64,000 nt of DNA from an uncultured Alphaproteobacteria bacterium (GTDB taxonomy: Bacteria > Pseudomonadota > Alphaproteobacteria > HIMB59 > GCA-002718135). Position 1 is the stretch's first letter. Each line of letters starts with the position of its first letter. Of this stretch, positions 1-9,589 are shown piece by piece. Below the pieces are notes generated by a model that had not been told where the DNA came from, did no database searches, and was given only the letters and a program-made list of their open reading frames with translations. The stretch is taken from assembly GCA_902597795.1 (NCBI GenBank), contig CACJZA010000005.1, forward strand, positions 19,743-83,742, given 5' to 3'. Both the position numbers and the translations under genes were made by a program.

Positions 1-380
1 TCACTGATCATTTTTAAATTTTCATCTTCAGATATTTCTAAAGCGTTTTTTACGTGAAATGATGATGATTTACCTACAATACAAACACAACTTGCGCTTG
101 AATTAATAAGTGCATTTAATCCTGGATCGTTATCTGCACTTCTACCTGGTCTTCTTGTCATACCAAAGGCAGTCAATTTACTTTTTGAAAATTTTGTATT
201 TCTAGAAAAAAAATCATTATCGGTAGGATTTGCTCCAGGCCATCCACCTTCAATGTAATCTATTCCTAAATCATCAAGATGTTGGGATATATTCATTTTA
301 TCACTAACAGAAAAATTAACTCCTGTTGTTTGCTGACCATCTCTAAGTGTGGTATCGAATAAATATACTTTATCTTCCAT
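1..380 (-). CDS. cimA: Citramalate synthase, N-terminal part (cut by window edge)
   Basis: About 126 N-terminal residues are visible; the gene runs off the left edge. They show the DTTLRDG motif (residues 9-15), whose Asp binds the metal and whose Arg is catalytic in the HMGL/DRE-TIM family, followed by a GGWPGANPTD stretch. CimA/LeuA enzymes condense acetyl-CoA with a 2-oxo acid. The GQQTTGV continuation and the GGWPG(A/S)NP motif are typical of CimA (pyruvate to citramalate, isoleucine route) rather than of isopropylmalate synthase. The ATG is at 378-380, and gltX ends 38 bases upstream on the same strand. CimA versus a related DRE-TIM lyase cannot be settled without the C-terminal regulatory domain. 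Confidence 0.85.
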   Translation of the reverse strand, partial: MEDKVYLFDTTLRDGQQTTGVNFSVSDKMNISQHLDDLGIDYIEGGWPGANPTDNDFFSRNTKFSKSKLTAFGMTRRPGRSADNDPGLNALINSSASCVCIVGKSSSFHVKNALEISEDENLKMIS

Positions 381-418
381 AATTACTAGATCGCTAATAG
401 AGTATAAATTAAAATTTA

Positions 419-1753
419 CTAGATTTTTCCAAGTTTTTGCAAGATTTCGTCTCTATCAAATAATGGTAGTAGATATTTTAATTCGGGTCCATGAGATTTT
501 CCTGTTAAAATTAACCTCAAAGGCATAAATAAATCTTTTCCTTTAAGCCCAGTTTTTTTGTTAATTTTTGATGTCCAATGATCCCATGTTGTTTCATCAA
601 AAGGACCCTCGGGTAATTCATCAACTGCCGTATTAATAAAACTATCATCAATATTTAAATCTTTAGCATTATTTATTTTTGTAATTACTTCTTCCCATTC
701 TTTAGCTTGATTAACAAATGAAATATTATTTTTAATAAAACGCCAAAAACTCTCTTTTTGAAAATTAGATTTTATGTTTTTTAACTTATGACTAATCTCA
801 TTATAACTAAATAATTTAATAGTATTTTCATTAAGATTTCTTAAAGATTCAATTGAAAATTTAGCAGAAGATCTAGATAAGCTTTGAATATCAAATTTTT
901 TTACTATTTCATTTAAATCTTTAATTGGATCAATATTACTGCTCGAACCAATAAAAAGAAAATAATTAAGTAAAGATATATTTTCGTATCCTTCGTCTCT
1001 AAAATTTTCAATTGAAAAACTGCCAAGTCTTTTGCTAAAACCCTTACCAGTTTCATCAACTAAGAATGGATGATGAGCAAATGATGGAATAGAGGATTCA
1101 AGAGACTTAAAAATTTGAATATGATAAGCAGTATTAGCAATGTGATCTTCACCTCTAATAATATGCGTAATTTTTTCTTCAATATCATCAATGACTGAAG
1201 GTAAATGGTATAACAATGTTCCATCAGCTCTAATTAAAACAGGATCACTCAAATTTTTTGCATCAAATGAAACATCTCCTTTAATGATATCTTTCCAGCC
1301 AATATTTTCATGATCTAATTTGAATCTCCAATGGGGTTGGATTCCAGATTCTATTTTTTTTTCTACTTCTTCATCACTTAGATTTAATGATGATCTATCA
1401 TAAATAGGTGGTTTCCCAGATGATAACAAAGATTTTTTCTTTAAAGCTAATTCCTCTTCTGTTTCAAAACATGGATAAAGTCTTTTCTTTTGTTTTAGAA
1501 TTTGGATTTTCTCATTGTAAATATGCTGTCTAGAGGACTGATTAAAAGTGTAACTCCAATTTAATCCAAGCCATTTAAGATCATCTTTAATACTTGTCTC
1601 AAATTCTTTAGAACTCCTATTGGCATCAGTATCATCAATTCTTAATACAAACTCACCTTGATTTTTTTGACAAAAAATCCAATTCAAAATTGCTGATCTA
1701 GCATTACCGATATGTATTTTTCCTGTAGGGCTAGGAGCGAACCTACACTTCAT
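419..1753 (-). CDS. gltX: Glutamyl-tRNA synthetase
   Basis: Class Ic aminoacyl-tRNA synthetase that charges tRNA with glutamate. The N-terminus has the APSPTGKIHIGNARS signature (residues 6-20, HIGH-type motif HIGN at 14-17). Near residue 240 is a KMSKS-type loop reading FSKRLGS. The zinc-type cysteine cluster of some GluRS is absent. At 444 residues it is a little shorter than the usual 465-490. Many Alphaproteobacteria carry two GltX copies, one of them a GatCAB-dependent enzyme that also charges tRNA-Gln; which of the two this is cannot be read from the sequence. It starts one base after the nadE stop, so the two are probably co-transcribed. Confidence 0.93.
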   Translation of the reverse strand: MKCRFAPSPTGKIHIGNARSAILNWIFCQKNQGEFVLRIDDTDANRSSKEFETSIKDDLKWLGLNWSYTFNQSSRQHIYNEKIQILKQKKRLYPCFETEEELALKKKSLLSSGKPPIYDRSSLNLSDEEVEKKIESGIQPHWRFKLDHENIGWKDIIKGDVSFDAKNLSDPVLIRADGTLLYHLPSVIDDIEEKITHIIRGEDHIANTAYHIQIFKSLESSIPSFAHHPFLVDETGKGFSKRLGSFSIENFRDEGYENISLLNYFLFIGSSSNIDPIKDLNEIVKKFDIQSLSRSSAKFSIESLRNLNENTIKLFSYNEISHKLKNIKSNFQKESFWRFIKNNISFVNQAKEWEEVITKINNAKDLNIDDSFINTAVDELPEGPFDETTWDHWTSKINKKTGLKGKDLFMPLRLILTGKSHGPELKYLLPLFDRDEILQKLGKI

Positions 1754-1754
1754 A

Positions 1755-2495
1755 TTATTCTTTAGGAATTTCGCAAACGGGAATAGGCTTCATCTTATGA
1801 AGATTTGGCTTTCTAATTTTTTCGTATCTACTGTAGTATTCACTAGACTTATTTTCCATTGCTTCTTCTAATTGCTTATATGAAAGACCAAGCTGGCTTT
1901 CATCATTTCTACTATCATCCCATAAACCATCTGTCGGTGCTGCGCTAATAATATCTTTTATAACCCCAATTTCTTCGGCTAATTCCCACACCTCAGTTTT
2001 AGTACAATCTGCTATTGGCGATATATCTACGCCTCCATCACCATATTTTGTATAAAATCCAACACCAAAATCTTCAACTTTATTTCCAGTACCAACAACT
2101 ATACCATTATTACTTTGAGCGATTTGGTATAGAGTTACCATTCTTAGTCTAGATCTTGAATTTGCAAAAGCTAACTCACTATCAAAATTTTGCATCGTAT
2201 TTTGAAATGTTTTAAAAACATTATCTAGCTCGATTATTTTTGTTTCTACATTTGGGTAATTTTGCTCTAAATATTCTAAATGTCTTAAACTTAAATCATG
2301 TTGTGATGAATTTTGCTTAATAGGCATTGAAACAGCTATAGTTTTTAAACCAGTTTGAGCGCATAAGGTGCTAGTAAGAGCTGAATCAACTCCTCCTGAC
2401 ACTCCTATCACTAGTGTAGTTGGGTTATTATTTATAGATTTAGCGTAATCTTTAATCCAATTAGAAATGTATGCGATTTTATCTTTTGAATTCAT
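1755..2495 (-). CDS. nadE: NH3-dependent NAD+ synthetase
   Basis: Amidates deamido-NAD to NAD in the last step of NAD synthesis, using ATP. The N-type ATP pyrophosphatase loop SGGVDS lies at residues 33-38. Other NadE blocks are GTGNKVEDFGVGFYTKYGDGGVD-like (about 135-158) and the PTDGLWDDSRNDESQLG segment (about 188-204). At 246 residues it contains only the synthetase domain with no glutaminase (nitrilase) domain, so free ammonia or an external amidotransferase must supply nitrogen. It sits between the DAHP synthase gene (21 bases upstream) and gltX (1 base downstream). Confidence 0.93.
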   Translation of the reverse strand: MNSKDKIAYISNWIKDYAKSINNNPTTLVIGVSGGVDSALTSTLCAQTGLKTIAVSMPIKQNSSQHDLSLRHLEYLEQNYPNVETKIIELDNVFKTFQNTMQNFDSELAFANSRSRLRMVTLYQIAQSNNGIVVGTGNKVEDFGVGFYTKYGDGGVDISPIADCTKTEVWELAEEIGVIKDIISAAPTDGLWDDSRNDESQLGLSYKQLEEAMENKSSEYYSRYEKIRKPNLHKMKPIPVCEIPKE

Positions 2496-2516
2496 AAGTA
2501 ATATATAAATATAAAT

Positions 2517-3890
2517 TTATAAATTTGAAGATTGCTTTGAGAGCAATTTTTCTTCTTTTAAAAAATCTGATAATAAAAAAGCCAATTCTAGAGACTGCGA
2601 GGCATTTAGTCTCGGATCACAATATGTATGATATCTATTTTTTAGATCTTCATCTGTTATTTCTTGAAGACCTCCCATACATTCTGTAACATCTTGACCA
2701 GTCATTTCTAAATGGACGCCGCCTGGATATGTTCCTTCGCTTCTGTGAATTTGAAAAAATTGCTGAATTTCAGAAATTATATCTTTTAATGGCCTAGTTT
2801 TAAAACCAGTGTTAGATTTGATAGTATTTCCATGCATGGGGTCACAAGTCCAAACAACATTTTTACCAGCTGAATTAACTGATCTAATTATTTTTGGAAG
2901 TATTCCACTAACTTTTTCATGACCCATTCTACATATCAGCGTTATTTTTCCAGCTTCATTATTTGGATTCAACACATCTAATATCTTTAATAGTTCTTCT
3001 GTCTTTGTGCTTGGACCAACTTTAATACCTATAGGGTTCTCAATACCTCTTAAAAATTCAATATGTGCTCCATCAAGTTGTCGTGTTCTGTCACCTACCC
3101 ATAACATGTGAGCTGAAACATCGTACCACTTACCTGAAGTACTATCTATTCTTGTTAATGCTTCCTCATATTGAAGAAGTAAAGCTTCATGACTTGTAAA
3201 GAAGTCTGTTTCATTTAATTGTCTTACACTGTTTCCATTTATTCCACATGCCTCCATAAAAGATAAGCATTCGTCAATTCTAGAAGATATCTCTCTAAAT
3301 TTAGCAGCATTCTCACCTTTAACAAAATTTAGGTTCCATTGATGTATTTTATTTAAATTGGCAAAACCGCCCTGAGAAAAAGCTCTTAAAAGATTAAGTG
3401 TAGATGCAGACTGATTGTAGGCTTGAATTAATCTATCTGGATTAGGATCTCTGTCTTTTTGATTGAAGTCTATCCCATTAATTATATCGCCTTTATAAGA
3501 CTCAAGTGTTAAATCATTAATAACTTCTGTGGCAGATGATCTTGGCTTTGCAAACTGTCCAGCAATTCTTCCTACTTTAACAATTGGACAAGAAGCGCCA
3601 AACGTTAATACAACAGCCATTTGTAAAATAACTTTAAATGTATCTCTAATATTATCTGGATGAAAATCTGCAAAACTTTCTGCACAATCTCCACCTTGTA
3701 ATAAAAAAGCATTTCCGTTTGAAACTTCTCCAAGTTTCTTTTTTAATAGTCTCGCTTCTCCAGCAAAAACTAAAGGTGGATATTTGGAAATTTCATTTAG
3801 AGTTTTATTTAGATGATCTTCATTCTGATAGTTAGGCATATGAAGAGCATTTTTATTTCTCCAACTATTTGGTGACCATTTATCGCTCAT
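2517..3890 (-). CDS. Class II (plant-type) DAHP synthase
   Basis: Joins phosphoenolpyruvate and erythrose 4-phosphate to DAHP, the first shikimate-pathway step. The 457 residues match the class II family in length and carry its landmarks: PLVFAGEA near 40, GGDCAESF near 67, a VGRIAGQFAKPRSS metal/substrate segment near 108, and the C-terminal WTCDPMHGNT and GGVHLEMTGQDVTEC blocks. This family is unrelated in sequence to E. coli AroF/G/H. No separate regulatory domain is seen. The start ATG is at 3888-3890; nadE follows 21 bases downstream in the same orientation. Confidence 0.93.
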   Translation of the reverse strand: MSDKWSPNSWRNKNALHMPNYQNEDHLNKTLNEISKYPPLVFAGEARLLKKKLGEVSNGNAFLLQGGDCAESFADFHPDNIRDTFKVILQMAVVLTFGASCPIVKVGRIAGQFAKPRSSATEVINDLTLESYKGDIINGIDFNQKDRDPNPDRLIQAYNQSASTLNLLRAFSQGGFANLNKIHQWNLNFVKGENAAKFREISSRIDECLSFMEACGINGNSVRQLNETDFFTSHEALLLQYEEALTRIDSTSGKWYDVSAHMLWVGDRTRQLDGAHIEFLRGIENPIGIKVGPSTKTEELLKILDVLNPNNEAGKITLICRMGHEKVSGILPKIIRSVNSAGKNVVWTCDPMHGNTIKSNTGFKTRPLKDIISEIQQFFQIHRSEGTYPGGVHLEMTGQDVTECMGGLQEITDEDLKNRYHTYCDPRLNASQSLELAFLLSDFLKEEKLLSKQSSNL

Positions 3891-3937
3891 AATTTGAAAG
3901 GGCTCATAAACCCTAATATATCTTGAAACAAGGGTTA

Positions 3938-5236
3938 TTATTTAGATCTTTTATTTCTTAGAATTTTTAAGGCTGATCTTTCAATAGCAAGTGAATTTTT
4001 GGGAATATTTTTAGTGATAACACTACCTGCGCCAATTCTAGATTTAGACTCAATTACAACTGGAGCAATGAGTGATGTGTTTGAACCTATAAATACATTA
4101 TCTTTTATTATCGTTTTGTGTTTTTTCTTTCCATCATAGTTACAAGTTATTGTGCCGGCACCTATATTCACATTATTTCCTATTTCTGAATCTCCAACAT
4201 ATGAAAGATGAGCAATAGAAACATTATTTCCAATTTTAGAATTTTTTATTTCAACAAAGTTACCAATCCTTGATTTTTTTCCGATTTTTGTTTTTGGTCT
4301 TAATCTAGCACTTGGACCAATATGTGAATTTTCATCTATTGTAACCTCTTCTAAGTATGAATTACTTTTAACTATTGAACCTTTTTTTATAATTGTTTTT
4401 TCCTTTATTGTAACATTGCTTTCAATTGTAACAGTAGGTTCAATTTTGGTGTCATAGCTTAAATAACAAGTATTAGGTTTTAAAAAATTGACTCCATTTT
4501 TTATAAAATTTTTTACGTATTTTTTTTGCAAGATATTTTGTACAACATTAAAATCATCAAATGTATTTATGCCCAACATTGTTTCTTTGTTGCACTCAAT
4601 ATAATTGATAGGAATATTTTTTTTTGAAAAAATTTTGCATATATCAGGAAGATATCTTTCTTTTTTAATTTTATTTTCTTTAATATTTTTTAAATTATCA
4701 AATAATAATTTAGTATTTGCTATCAAAATACCAGAATTACATAAATTAATTTTTTTTTGTTCAGGTTTTAAATTGATTTGCTCAATTATTTCTTCAACGT
4801 AGTTGTTATTCAATAATAACCTACCATAACCATGTGGCTCTGAAGTATTAAATGCAATTAATGAAGCTTTCGCTTTACTTTTTTTAAATTTACTAACTAG
4901 TTTTCTTATATCTTTAACTTCAACTAAAGGTGTATCACCAAATAAAATTAAAATATTTTTTGATTTAACAAATTTTTTAACTTGCTCAATTGCATCAGCG
5001 GTTCCTTTTTGTTTTTTTTGAACAACTAACTTTGAGGTATTTAATATTAACTTTAATTCTTCTTTATTTTTTTCATTAGATACAACTAATATATTTTTAC
5101 CAGATATTTTTTTTGCAATATTAAAAATATGTGAAACAATTGGTAACCCGCATAATGGATAAACAAGCTTTGATTTACTTGCTTTAAATCTCGTACTATT
5201 GCCTGCAGCAAGTATAACAGTTGTAATATCAGACAT
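3938..5236 (-). CDS. glmU: Bifunctional GlmU: UDP-GlcNAc pyrophosphorylase / GlcN-1-P acetyltransferase
   Basis: Makes UDP-N-acetylglucosamine for peptidoglycan and lipid A. The N-terminal nucleotidyltransferase domain starts with the LAAGNSTRF loop (residues 9-17) and has the LFGDTPLV motif near 98. The C-terminal half (about 240-420) is a left-handed beta-helix of hexapeptide repeats with the RPKTKIG, HLSYVGDSEIG and GAGTITCNYDG blocks that form the acetyltransferase site. At 432 residues it is slightly shorter than E. coli GlmU (456). It also supplies the UDP-GlcNAc that WecB and the WecA-like enzyme of the surface-polysaccharide locus at 48.7-64 kb would use. It lies 4 bases downstream of the ParA-like gene. 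Confidence 0.94.
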   Translation of the reverse strand: MSDITTVILAAGNSTRFKASKSKLVYPLCGLPIVSHIFNIAKKISGKNILVVSNEKNKEELKLILNTSKLVVQKKQKGTADAIEQVKKFVKSKNILILFGDTPLVEVKDIRKLVSKFKKSKAKASLIAFNTSEPHGYGRLLLNNNYVEEIIEQINLKPEQKKINLCNSGILIANTKLLFDNLKNIKENKIKKERYLPDICKIFSKKNIPINYIECNKETMLGINTFDDFNVVQNILQKKYVKNFIKNGVNFLKPNTCYLSYDTKIEPTVTIESNVTIKEKTIIKKGSIVKSNSYLEEVTIDENSHIGPSARLRPKTKIGKKSRIGNFVEIKNSKIGNNVSIAHLSYVGDSEIGNNVNIGAGTITCNYDGKKKHKTIIKDNVFIGSNTSLIAPVVIESKSRIGAGSVITKNIPKNSLAIERSALKILRNKRSK

Positions 5237-5240
5237 TAAG

Positions 5241-5873
5241 TTAGAAATTTCTTAAAATTTCGTTTCCAACATTAATTATTTCTTTTGAAGCATCTGATGT
5301 AACACTTATATCTACTACACCCCTTCCAACTGAGAATGTTTCTGCAAATAATACTTTGCTAGACAATCGGGAGCGAGCAATTTTAGCACCAGCGTATCTT
5401 AAACGCAAAATCATTGCGTCAGTTAATTTTGCTCTCGGCATCACTCTATTAAGAATAATTATTGGATTTTTTCTTTCTTGTTTTGCAATTTTTAAAAAAG
5501 GAAGTGTAGCCATTAAGTCTACTGGACTTGGCTGTACTGGAACAAATACTCTATCAGAAGCTTTTACAACCTGCATTGTTTCAAAAGTTATAGATGGAGG
5601 GCTATCAATTATTATAAAGTCGTACTTTCTTTTTATGGCTTTAATTTCATCTATTAAATTCCTTATATCAAAATTTAATTGAGTTATTCCAATATCATCT
5701 TCACCATAATAAGATTTTCTTGCTTCAAGCCAATATGATAGACTTTTTTGTGCATCAGCATCTATAACAGCTACTTTGTAACCACTATTGCTCCACAAAA
5801 CTGATAAATTTGCTGAAAGAGTCGATTTACCTGAACCACCTTTTTGATTCGAAAATGCTATAACTTTTCCCAT
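5241..5873 (-). CDS. Orphan ParA/MinD-family ATPase
   Basis: A 210-residue deviant Walker A ATPase: KGGSGKST at residues 11-18 with the signature lysine (K11), DADAQ near 40 as switch I and a FIIIDSPPS Walker B near 92. Such proteins position chromosomes, plasmids or other cargo by ATP-driven dimer cycling. It lacks the N-terminal helix-turn-helix of larger ParA proteins and has no ParB neighbour, so it is an orphan whose cargo is unknown. I chose the ATG at 5871-5873; an in-frame TTG two codons upstream (5879) is possible. It is followed 4 bases later by glmU. Confidence 0.85.
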   Translation of the reverse strand: MGKVIAFSNQKGGSGKSTLSANLSVLWSNSGYKVAVIDADAQKSLSYWLEARKSYYGEDDIGITQLNFDIRNLIDEIKAIKRKYDFIIIDSPPSITFETMQVVKASDRVFVPVQPSPVDLMATLPFLKIAKQERKNPIIILNRVMPRAKLTDAMILRLRYAGAKIARSRLSSKVLFAETFSVGRGVVDISVTSDASKEIINVGNEILRNF

Positions 5874-5930
5874 ATACAAGTATTGATAATAACTATTTTA
5901 AAGATAGATGGAAACATTTTATAAAAAAAT

Positions 5931-6848
5931 ATGAAAAAAAATAAGTTAGATATTGCAAAAAATTTATTAAGCAGTGGAGAACTTGTAATATTTCCCACAG
6001 AAACAGTATTTGGTCTTGGAGCAGATGCAACAAATGATGAGGCTGTAAAATCTATTTTTAAAGTAAAAAAAAGACCAAGAAGTAATCCAATTATCTGTCA
6101 CTTTAAAAGTATTAAACAAATAGAAAAATATTTTATTTTAAATAAATTTGAAAAAAAATTAGGTTCAAAATTCTGGCCTGGTCCTTTGACAATAATATTA
6201 AAAAAAAAGAAAAATTCTAAAATATCAAAATTAGTCTCTAATAACTCAACTTTAGTTGGCTGCAGAATTCCTGGTAATAAATTGGCTAAAAAATTAATTA
6301 CTTTATTTGACCTACCTATTGCAGCCCCTAGTGCTAATCTGTCAGAAAGAACTTCCGTAACCAATATTATGGATATCGATCCTATTCTAGTAAAAAAAAT
6401 ATTTGTTTTAAAAGATAAACAGTCTTCTCATGGACTAGAGTCCACAGTTGTTAGAATTGATAACAATAATGAAATTGAAGTATTAAGATATGGCAGCATA
6501 ACTGTTGAAGAGCTAAATAAATATGCAAAAGTAAAAATTAAAAAGAAATCATCTATTTCTCCTGGTAATTTAAAAAAACATTATTCAACTTTAAAGCCAA
6601 TAAGAATGAATGCTAAGAGAATACTAAAAAATGAAGGTTTATTAAATTTTGGCAATAATAAATTAAAGTCTAAAATAATTAATTTTAATTTGAGTAATAA
6701 AAAAAATTTAAATGAAGCAGCAAAAAATTTTTATCATTATCTTCATAAATTAGATCAAAGTAGATGCAAAAAAATTGCTGTAGTAGAAATACCTGATAAA
6801 GGGCTTGGCAAAACTATAAATGACAGATTAAGAAGAGCAATTAAGTAA
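5931..6848 (+). CDS. tsaC: Sua5/YrdC-type threonylcarbamoyl-AMP synthase
   Basis: Forms threonylcarbamoyl-AMP from threonine, bicarbonate and ATP for the t6A37 modification of ANN-decoding tRNAs. The N-terminal YrdC domain (about 1-200) shows FPTETVFGLGADA near 22, the KRPRSNPI loop near 46, PSANLSERTS near 135 and a GLESTVVRID block near 168. A C-terminal extension of about 100 residues is typical of Sua5 rather than the short TsaC, joined by a linker with SPGNLKKHY. It is divergent from the ParA-like gene (gap of about 57 bases, which must hold both promoters) and its stop directly abuts the stop of puuB. Confidence 0.92.
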   Translation: MKKNKLDIAKNLLSSGELVIFPTETVFGLGADATNDEAVKSIFKVKKRPRSNPIICHFKSIKQIEKYFILNKFEKKLGSKFWPGPLTIILKKKKNSKISKLVSNNSTLVGCRIPGNKLAKKLITLFDLPIAAPSANLSERTSVTNIMDIDPILVKKIFVLKDKQSSHGLESTVVRIDNNNEIEVLRYGSITVEELNKYAKVKIKKKSSISPGNLKKHYSTLKPIRMNAKRILKNEGLLNFGNNKLKSKIINFNLSNKKNLNEAAKNFYHYLHKLDQSRCKKIAVVEIPDKGLGKTINDRLRRAIK

Positions 6849-8171
6849 TTACAATCTATTTAAATAATCCATTAACCTATAATAAATAATGGCTGAAGAA
6901 TACAATGGTCTTCTAAACATGTTGCCACCTGGAATTTTAAAATGATTAATTTGCTCAAACATATCAAAATTATTTGATTTATTTAAAATTTTTTCTGCTA
7001 CCATTTTTCCTCCCATAATACTCATAGCTAAACCATGCCCAGAGTAAGCATGAGCATAATATAACTTTTGATTCATTATAGTTCCAAAAATAGGCAATCT
7101 ATTAATCGATATTGCCAAGGTACCTCCCCAAGAAAATTCAATTTTAAATTTTTTTAATTCAGGAAAAACTTTATACATTCGTTTAGAAACAAAACTCTTT
7201 GCATCTTTTACAAAATGAGATGTAATTGTTTCAGGTCCTCCAAAAAGAAGTCTGTAGTCTTCTGAAAATCTATAATAATCAATCATAAATCTAGAATCTA
7301 TTACGCCACAATTTCTTTTGATTAATTTAGTTGCCAGATCTTTTCCGAGAGGTTCAGTTGCAATAATATAATTGTTTATAGGCATAAAATAATTTCTTTT
7401 TGATCCTAAAAGATTATCAAGATAACCATTACAACCAATAATTACTTTCTTCGCTTTAATAATATTTTTTCCAGAATGAATTATAACTTCTTTTTGATTA
7501 TCAATAATTTTATCAGCTGGAGAATTTTCATATATATTTATACCATTTGCTAAACACTGTTCTGCTAAGCCATATGTCAGTTTTAATGGGTTCAAATGAT
7601 AAGAATCCTTTAAAAGCATCCCAGAAAAATATCTGTCACTATTAACTTCATCTCTTATTGAATTGTGATCAAAGTATTCATAGTTATTATAATTATAATT
7701 CTTCTGCATATGCTCAATTTCATCTTCAAAATATTTATAATCTTTTTTTGTGTTGCCAACATGAAGAACACCTTGTCTAAGAGCACAATCAATTTTGTAT
7801 TTTTCAATTAAATTAACTACATTTGAAACAGCATCTAATCCAACTTTCCAAAAAAATTTTGCTTTTTCAATACCAAATTTTTTTTCTAGGTAGAATTGAT
7901 CCTTTCTCATACCAATTCCTAGTTGACCACCATTCCTACCAGAGGCACCAGATCCAACTTTGTTTGCTTCCAAAATAGTTATTGATAAACCTTGATTAGA
8001 TAAATTTAATGCAGAAGAAATACCTGTTAAACCACCTCCAATAATACATACATCAGTTGAAATATTCTCATTTAATTTAATTTGATTAGGAAAATTAGGT
8101 GCCGAAAATTTATAAAAACTCTCTTTTTCATTATCATGTTGATTAAAGGTCCTTTTTTTTGTAGTAAACAT
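6849..8171 (-). CDS. puuB: FAD-dependent oxidoreductase, gamma-glutamylputrescine oxidase-like
   Basis: DAO-superfamily flavoprotein of 440 residues with an N-terminal dinucleotide fold (VCIIGGGLTGISSAL, residues 41-55) and the GSGASGRNGGQLG segment near 73 that is typical of PuuB/OrdL proteins. PuuB oxidises gamma-glutamylputrescine to gamma-glutamyl-gamma-aminobutyraldehyde with release of ammonia and H2O2. The function is supported by divergent puuA only 50 bases away and by the polyamine import operon beyond it. Other members of the family oxidise sarcosine-type amines, so substrate is inferred mainly from context. Its stop codon abuts that of the Sua5 gene. Confidence 0.8.
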   Translation of the reverse strand: MFTTKKRTFNQHDNEKESFYKFSAPNFPNQIKLNENISTDVCIIGGGLTGISSALNLSNQGLSITILEANKVGSGASGRNGGQLGIGMRKDQFYLEKKFGIEKAKFFWKVGLDAVSNVVNLIEKYKIDCALRQGVLHVGNTKKDYKYFEDEIEHMQKNYNYNNYEYFDHNSIRDEVNSDRYFSGMLLKDSYHLNPLKLTYGLAEQCLANGINIYENSPADKIIDNQKEVIIHSGKNIIKAKKVIIGCNGYLDNLLGSKRNYFMPINNYIIATEPLGKDLATKLIKRNCGVIDSRFMIDYYRFSEDYRLLFGGPETITSHFVKDAKSFVSKRMYKVFPELKKFKIEFSWGGTLAISINRLPIFGTIMNQKLYYAHAYSGHGLAMSIMGGKMVAEKILNKSNNFDMFEQINHFKIPGGNMFRRPLYSSAIIYYRLMDYLNRL

Positions 8172-8221
8172 TAACTTATCTTTAATGGTTTAATAATAAT
8201 TAGTAAACAAACAGTCTCAAT

Positions 8222-9589
8222 ATGATTGAAAAATTTCAAAATTGGTTTCATGAAAACTCTATTACAGAAGTTGAATGTTTAGTTCCAGATCTTGGAGGTA
8301 TAGCAAGGGGAAAAATTTTACCAACTAATAAATTTTTAAAAGGACTGGAAGATGAAAGTCACAGATTACCACAGTCAACTTTTATTCAAACAATATCAGG
8401 AGATTATGCAACTGAGGACTCTGCCGGTGCTTTACCAAGAAGTGTTTATAATCCAACTGACATTGATGTAATTTTAAAACCAGATTTTAATACAATGAGA
8501 GTAGTGCCATGGTACGACGACCCTACTGCACAAATTATCTGCGATGCAATAAATCTTAACGGAGATGATGTTATAAATTCTAGTAGGAATGCTCTAAAAA
8601 ATATTCTTAAACTTTATAAAAAAGATAAATTAACTCCAATTGTTTCACCAGAGTTAGAATTTTATTTAGTGAAACCTAATGCTGACTCAGATTATCCTCT
8701 TGAAGTGCCAGTGGGTCAATCAGGTAGACAAGAAACAGGTAAGCAAGCCTTGGGCATAGATGCTGTTAACGAATTTGACCATCTTTTTGAAGATGTATAT
8801 AATTATTGTGAAGCACAAAATATTGAAATTGATACTATTAACCATGAATCTGGTTCAGCTCAGATGGAAATTAATTTTCAGCATGGTGATCCTTTAGATC
8901 TAGCAGATCAGGTATTTTTATTTAAACGAACTCTAAGACAGTCGGCTTTGAAACATAAACTTCATGCAACATTTATGGCAAAACCTATGGAGAACCAACC
9001 AGGTAGTGCAATGCACATACATCAATCGATATATAATGAAAAAAATAAAAATATTTTTTTTAATCAATCATCTAAAATTTCAAAAAAAATGAAAAATTAT
9101 TTAGGTGGGTTGGAAAAATATACTCCATTATTAATGCCTATATACGCTCCAAATATAAATTCATTTAGAAGATTGTTTGCAACTTGGGGTGCTCCTAAAA
9201 ATGTTAAATGGGGAATAGGTAATAGAAGTTGTGGTTTTAGAATTCCATCAATTGAGGAAAGAAATATACGTATTGAAAATAGAATTCCTGGATCTGATAC
9301 AAATCCATATCTTGTTTTTGCAGCTAATTTAGCTTCAGGATATTTAGGAATGAAAAACAATTTAAAACCAAATCCAGAAACTAAAGATAGTGCATTTAAA
9401 GATAAAAATTCTAATTTACCTAAAAATATGGATGAATCGTTAACTCTCTTTGAAAATGATGAAGATATAAAATCTATATTTAACGAAAAATTTGTAAGGT
9501 CAATTGCTGCGATAAGAAGAGTTGAGTATCAAGCTTATTTATCAGTAATAAGTTCTTGGGAGCGAGAATATTTATTACTTAATGTTTAA
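8222..9589 (+). CDS. puuA: Glutamine-synthetase-family gamma-glutamylputrescine synthetase
   Basis: 455 residues with the glutamine synthetase fold: a short N-terminal beta-grasp domain (about 1-110, with VPDLGGIARGK) and the catalytic barrel with SPELEFYLV (near 140), HESGSAQMEINF (near 218), PGSAMHIHQS (near 260) and RIPS.EERNIRIENRIPGSDTNPY-type C-terminal blocks. PuuA-type proteins ligate glutamate to putrescine with ATP. The divergent puuB and the polyamine transporter support this role over ammonium assimilation. Its last 11 bases overlap the 3' end of the potC-like gene on the other strand, so the two genes end tail to tail with no room for a terminator. Confidence 0.85.
   Translation: MIEKFQNWFHENSITEVECLVPDLGGIARGKILPTNKFLKGLEDESHRLPQSTFIQTISGDYATEDSAGALPRSVYNPTDIDVILKPDFNTMRVVPWYDDPTAQIICDAINLNGDDVINSSRNALKNILKLYKKDKLTPIVSPELEFYLVKPNADSDYPLEVPVGQSGRQETGKQALGIDAVNEFDHLFEDVYNYCEAQNIEIDTINHESGSAQMEINFQHGDPLDLADQVFLFKRTLRQSALKHKLHATFMAKPMENQPGSAMHIHQSIYNEKNKNIFFNQSSKISKKMKNYLGGLEKYTPLLMPIYAPNINSFRRLFATWGAPKNVKWGIGNRSCGFRIPSIEERNIRIENRIPGSDTNPYLVFAANLASGYLGMKNNLKPNPETKDSAFKDKNSNLPKNMDESLTLFENDEDIKSIFNEKFVRSIAAIRRVEYQAYLSVISSWEREYLLLNV

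Noticed and set aside
3909..3936. Weak inverted repeat (AACCCT / AGGGTT) between glmU and the DAHP synthase gene
   Set aside because: Six-bp stem with a 16-base loop and no U tract; too weak to call a terminator.
4605..4802. Open frame on the plus strand opposite glmU (65 codons)
   Set aside because: Lies wholly inside glmU on the other strand with composition expected from the antisense of an AT-rich gene; no ribosome binding site.
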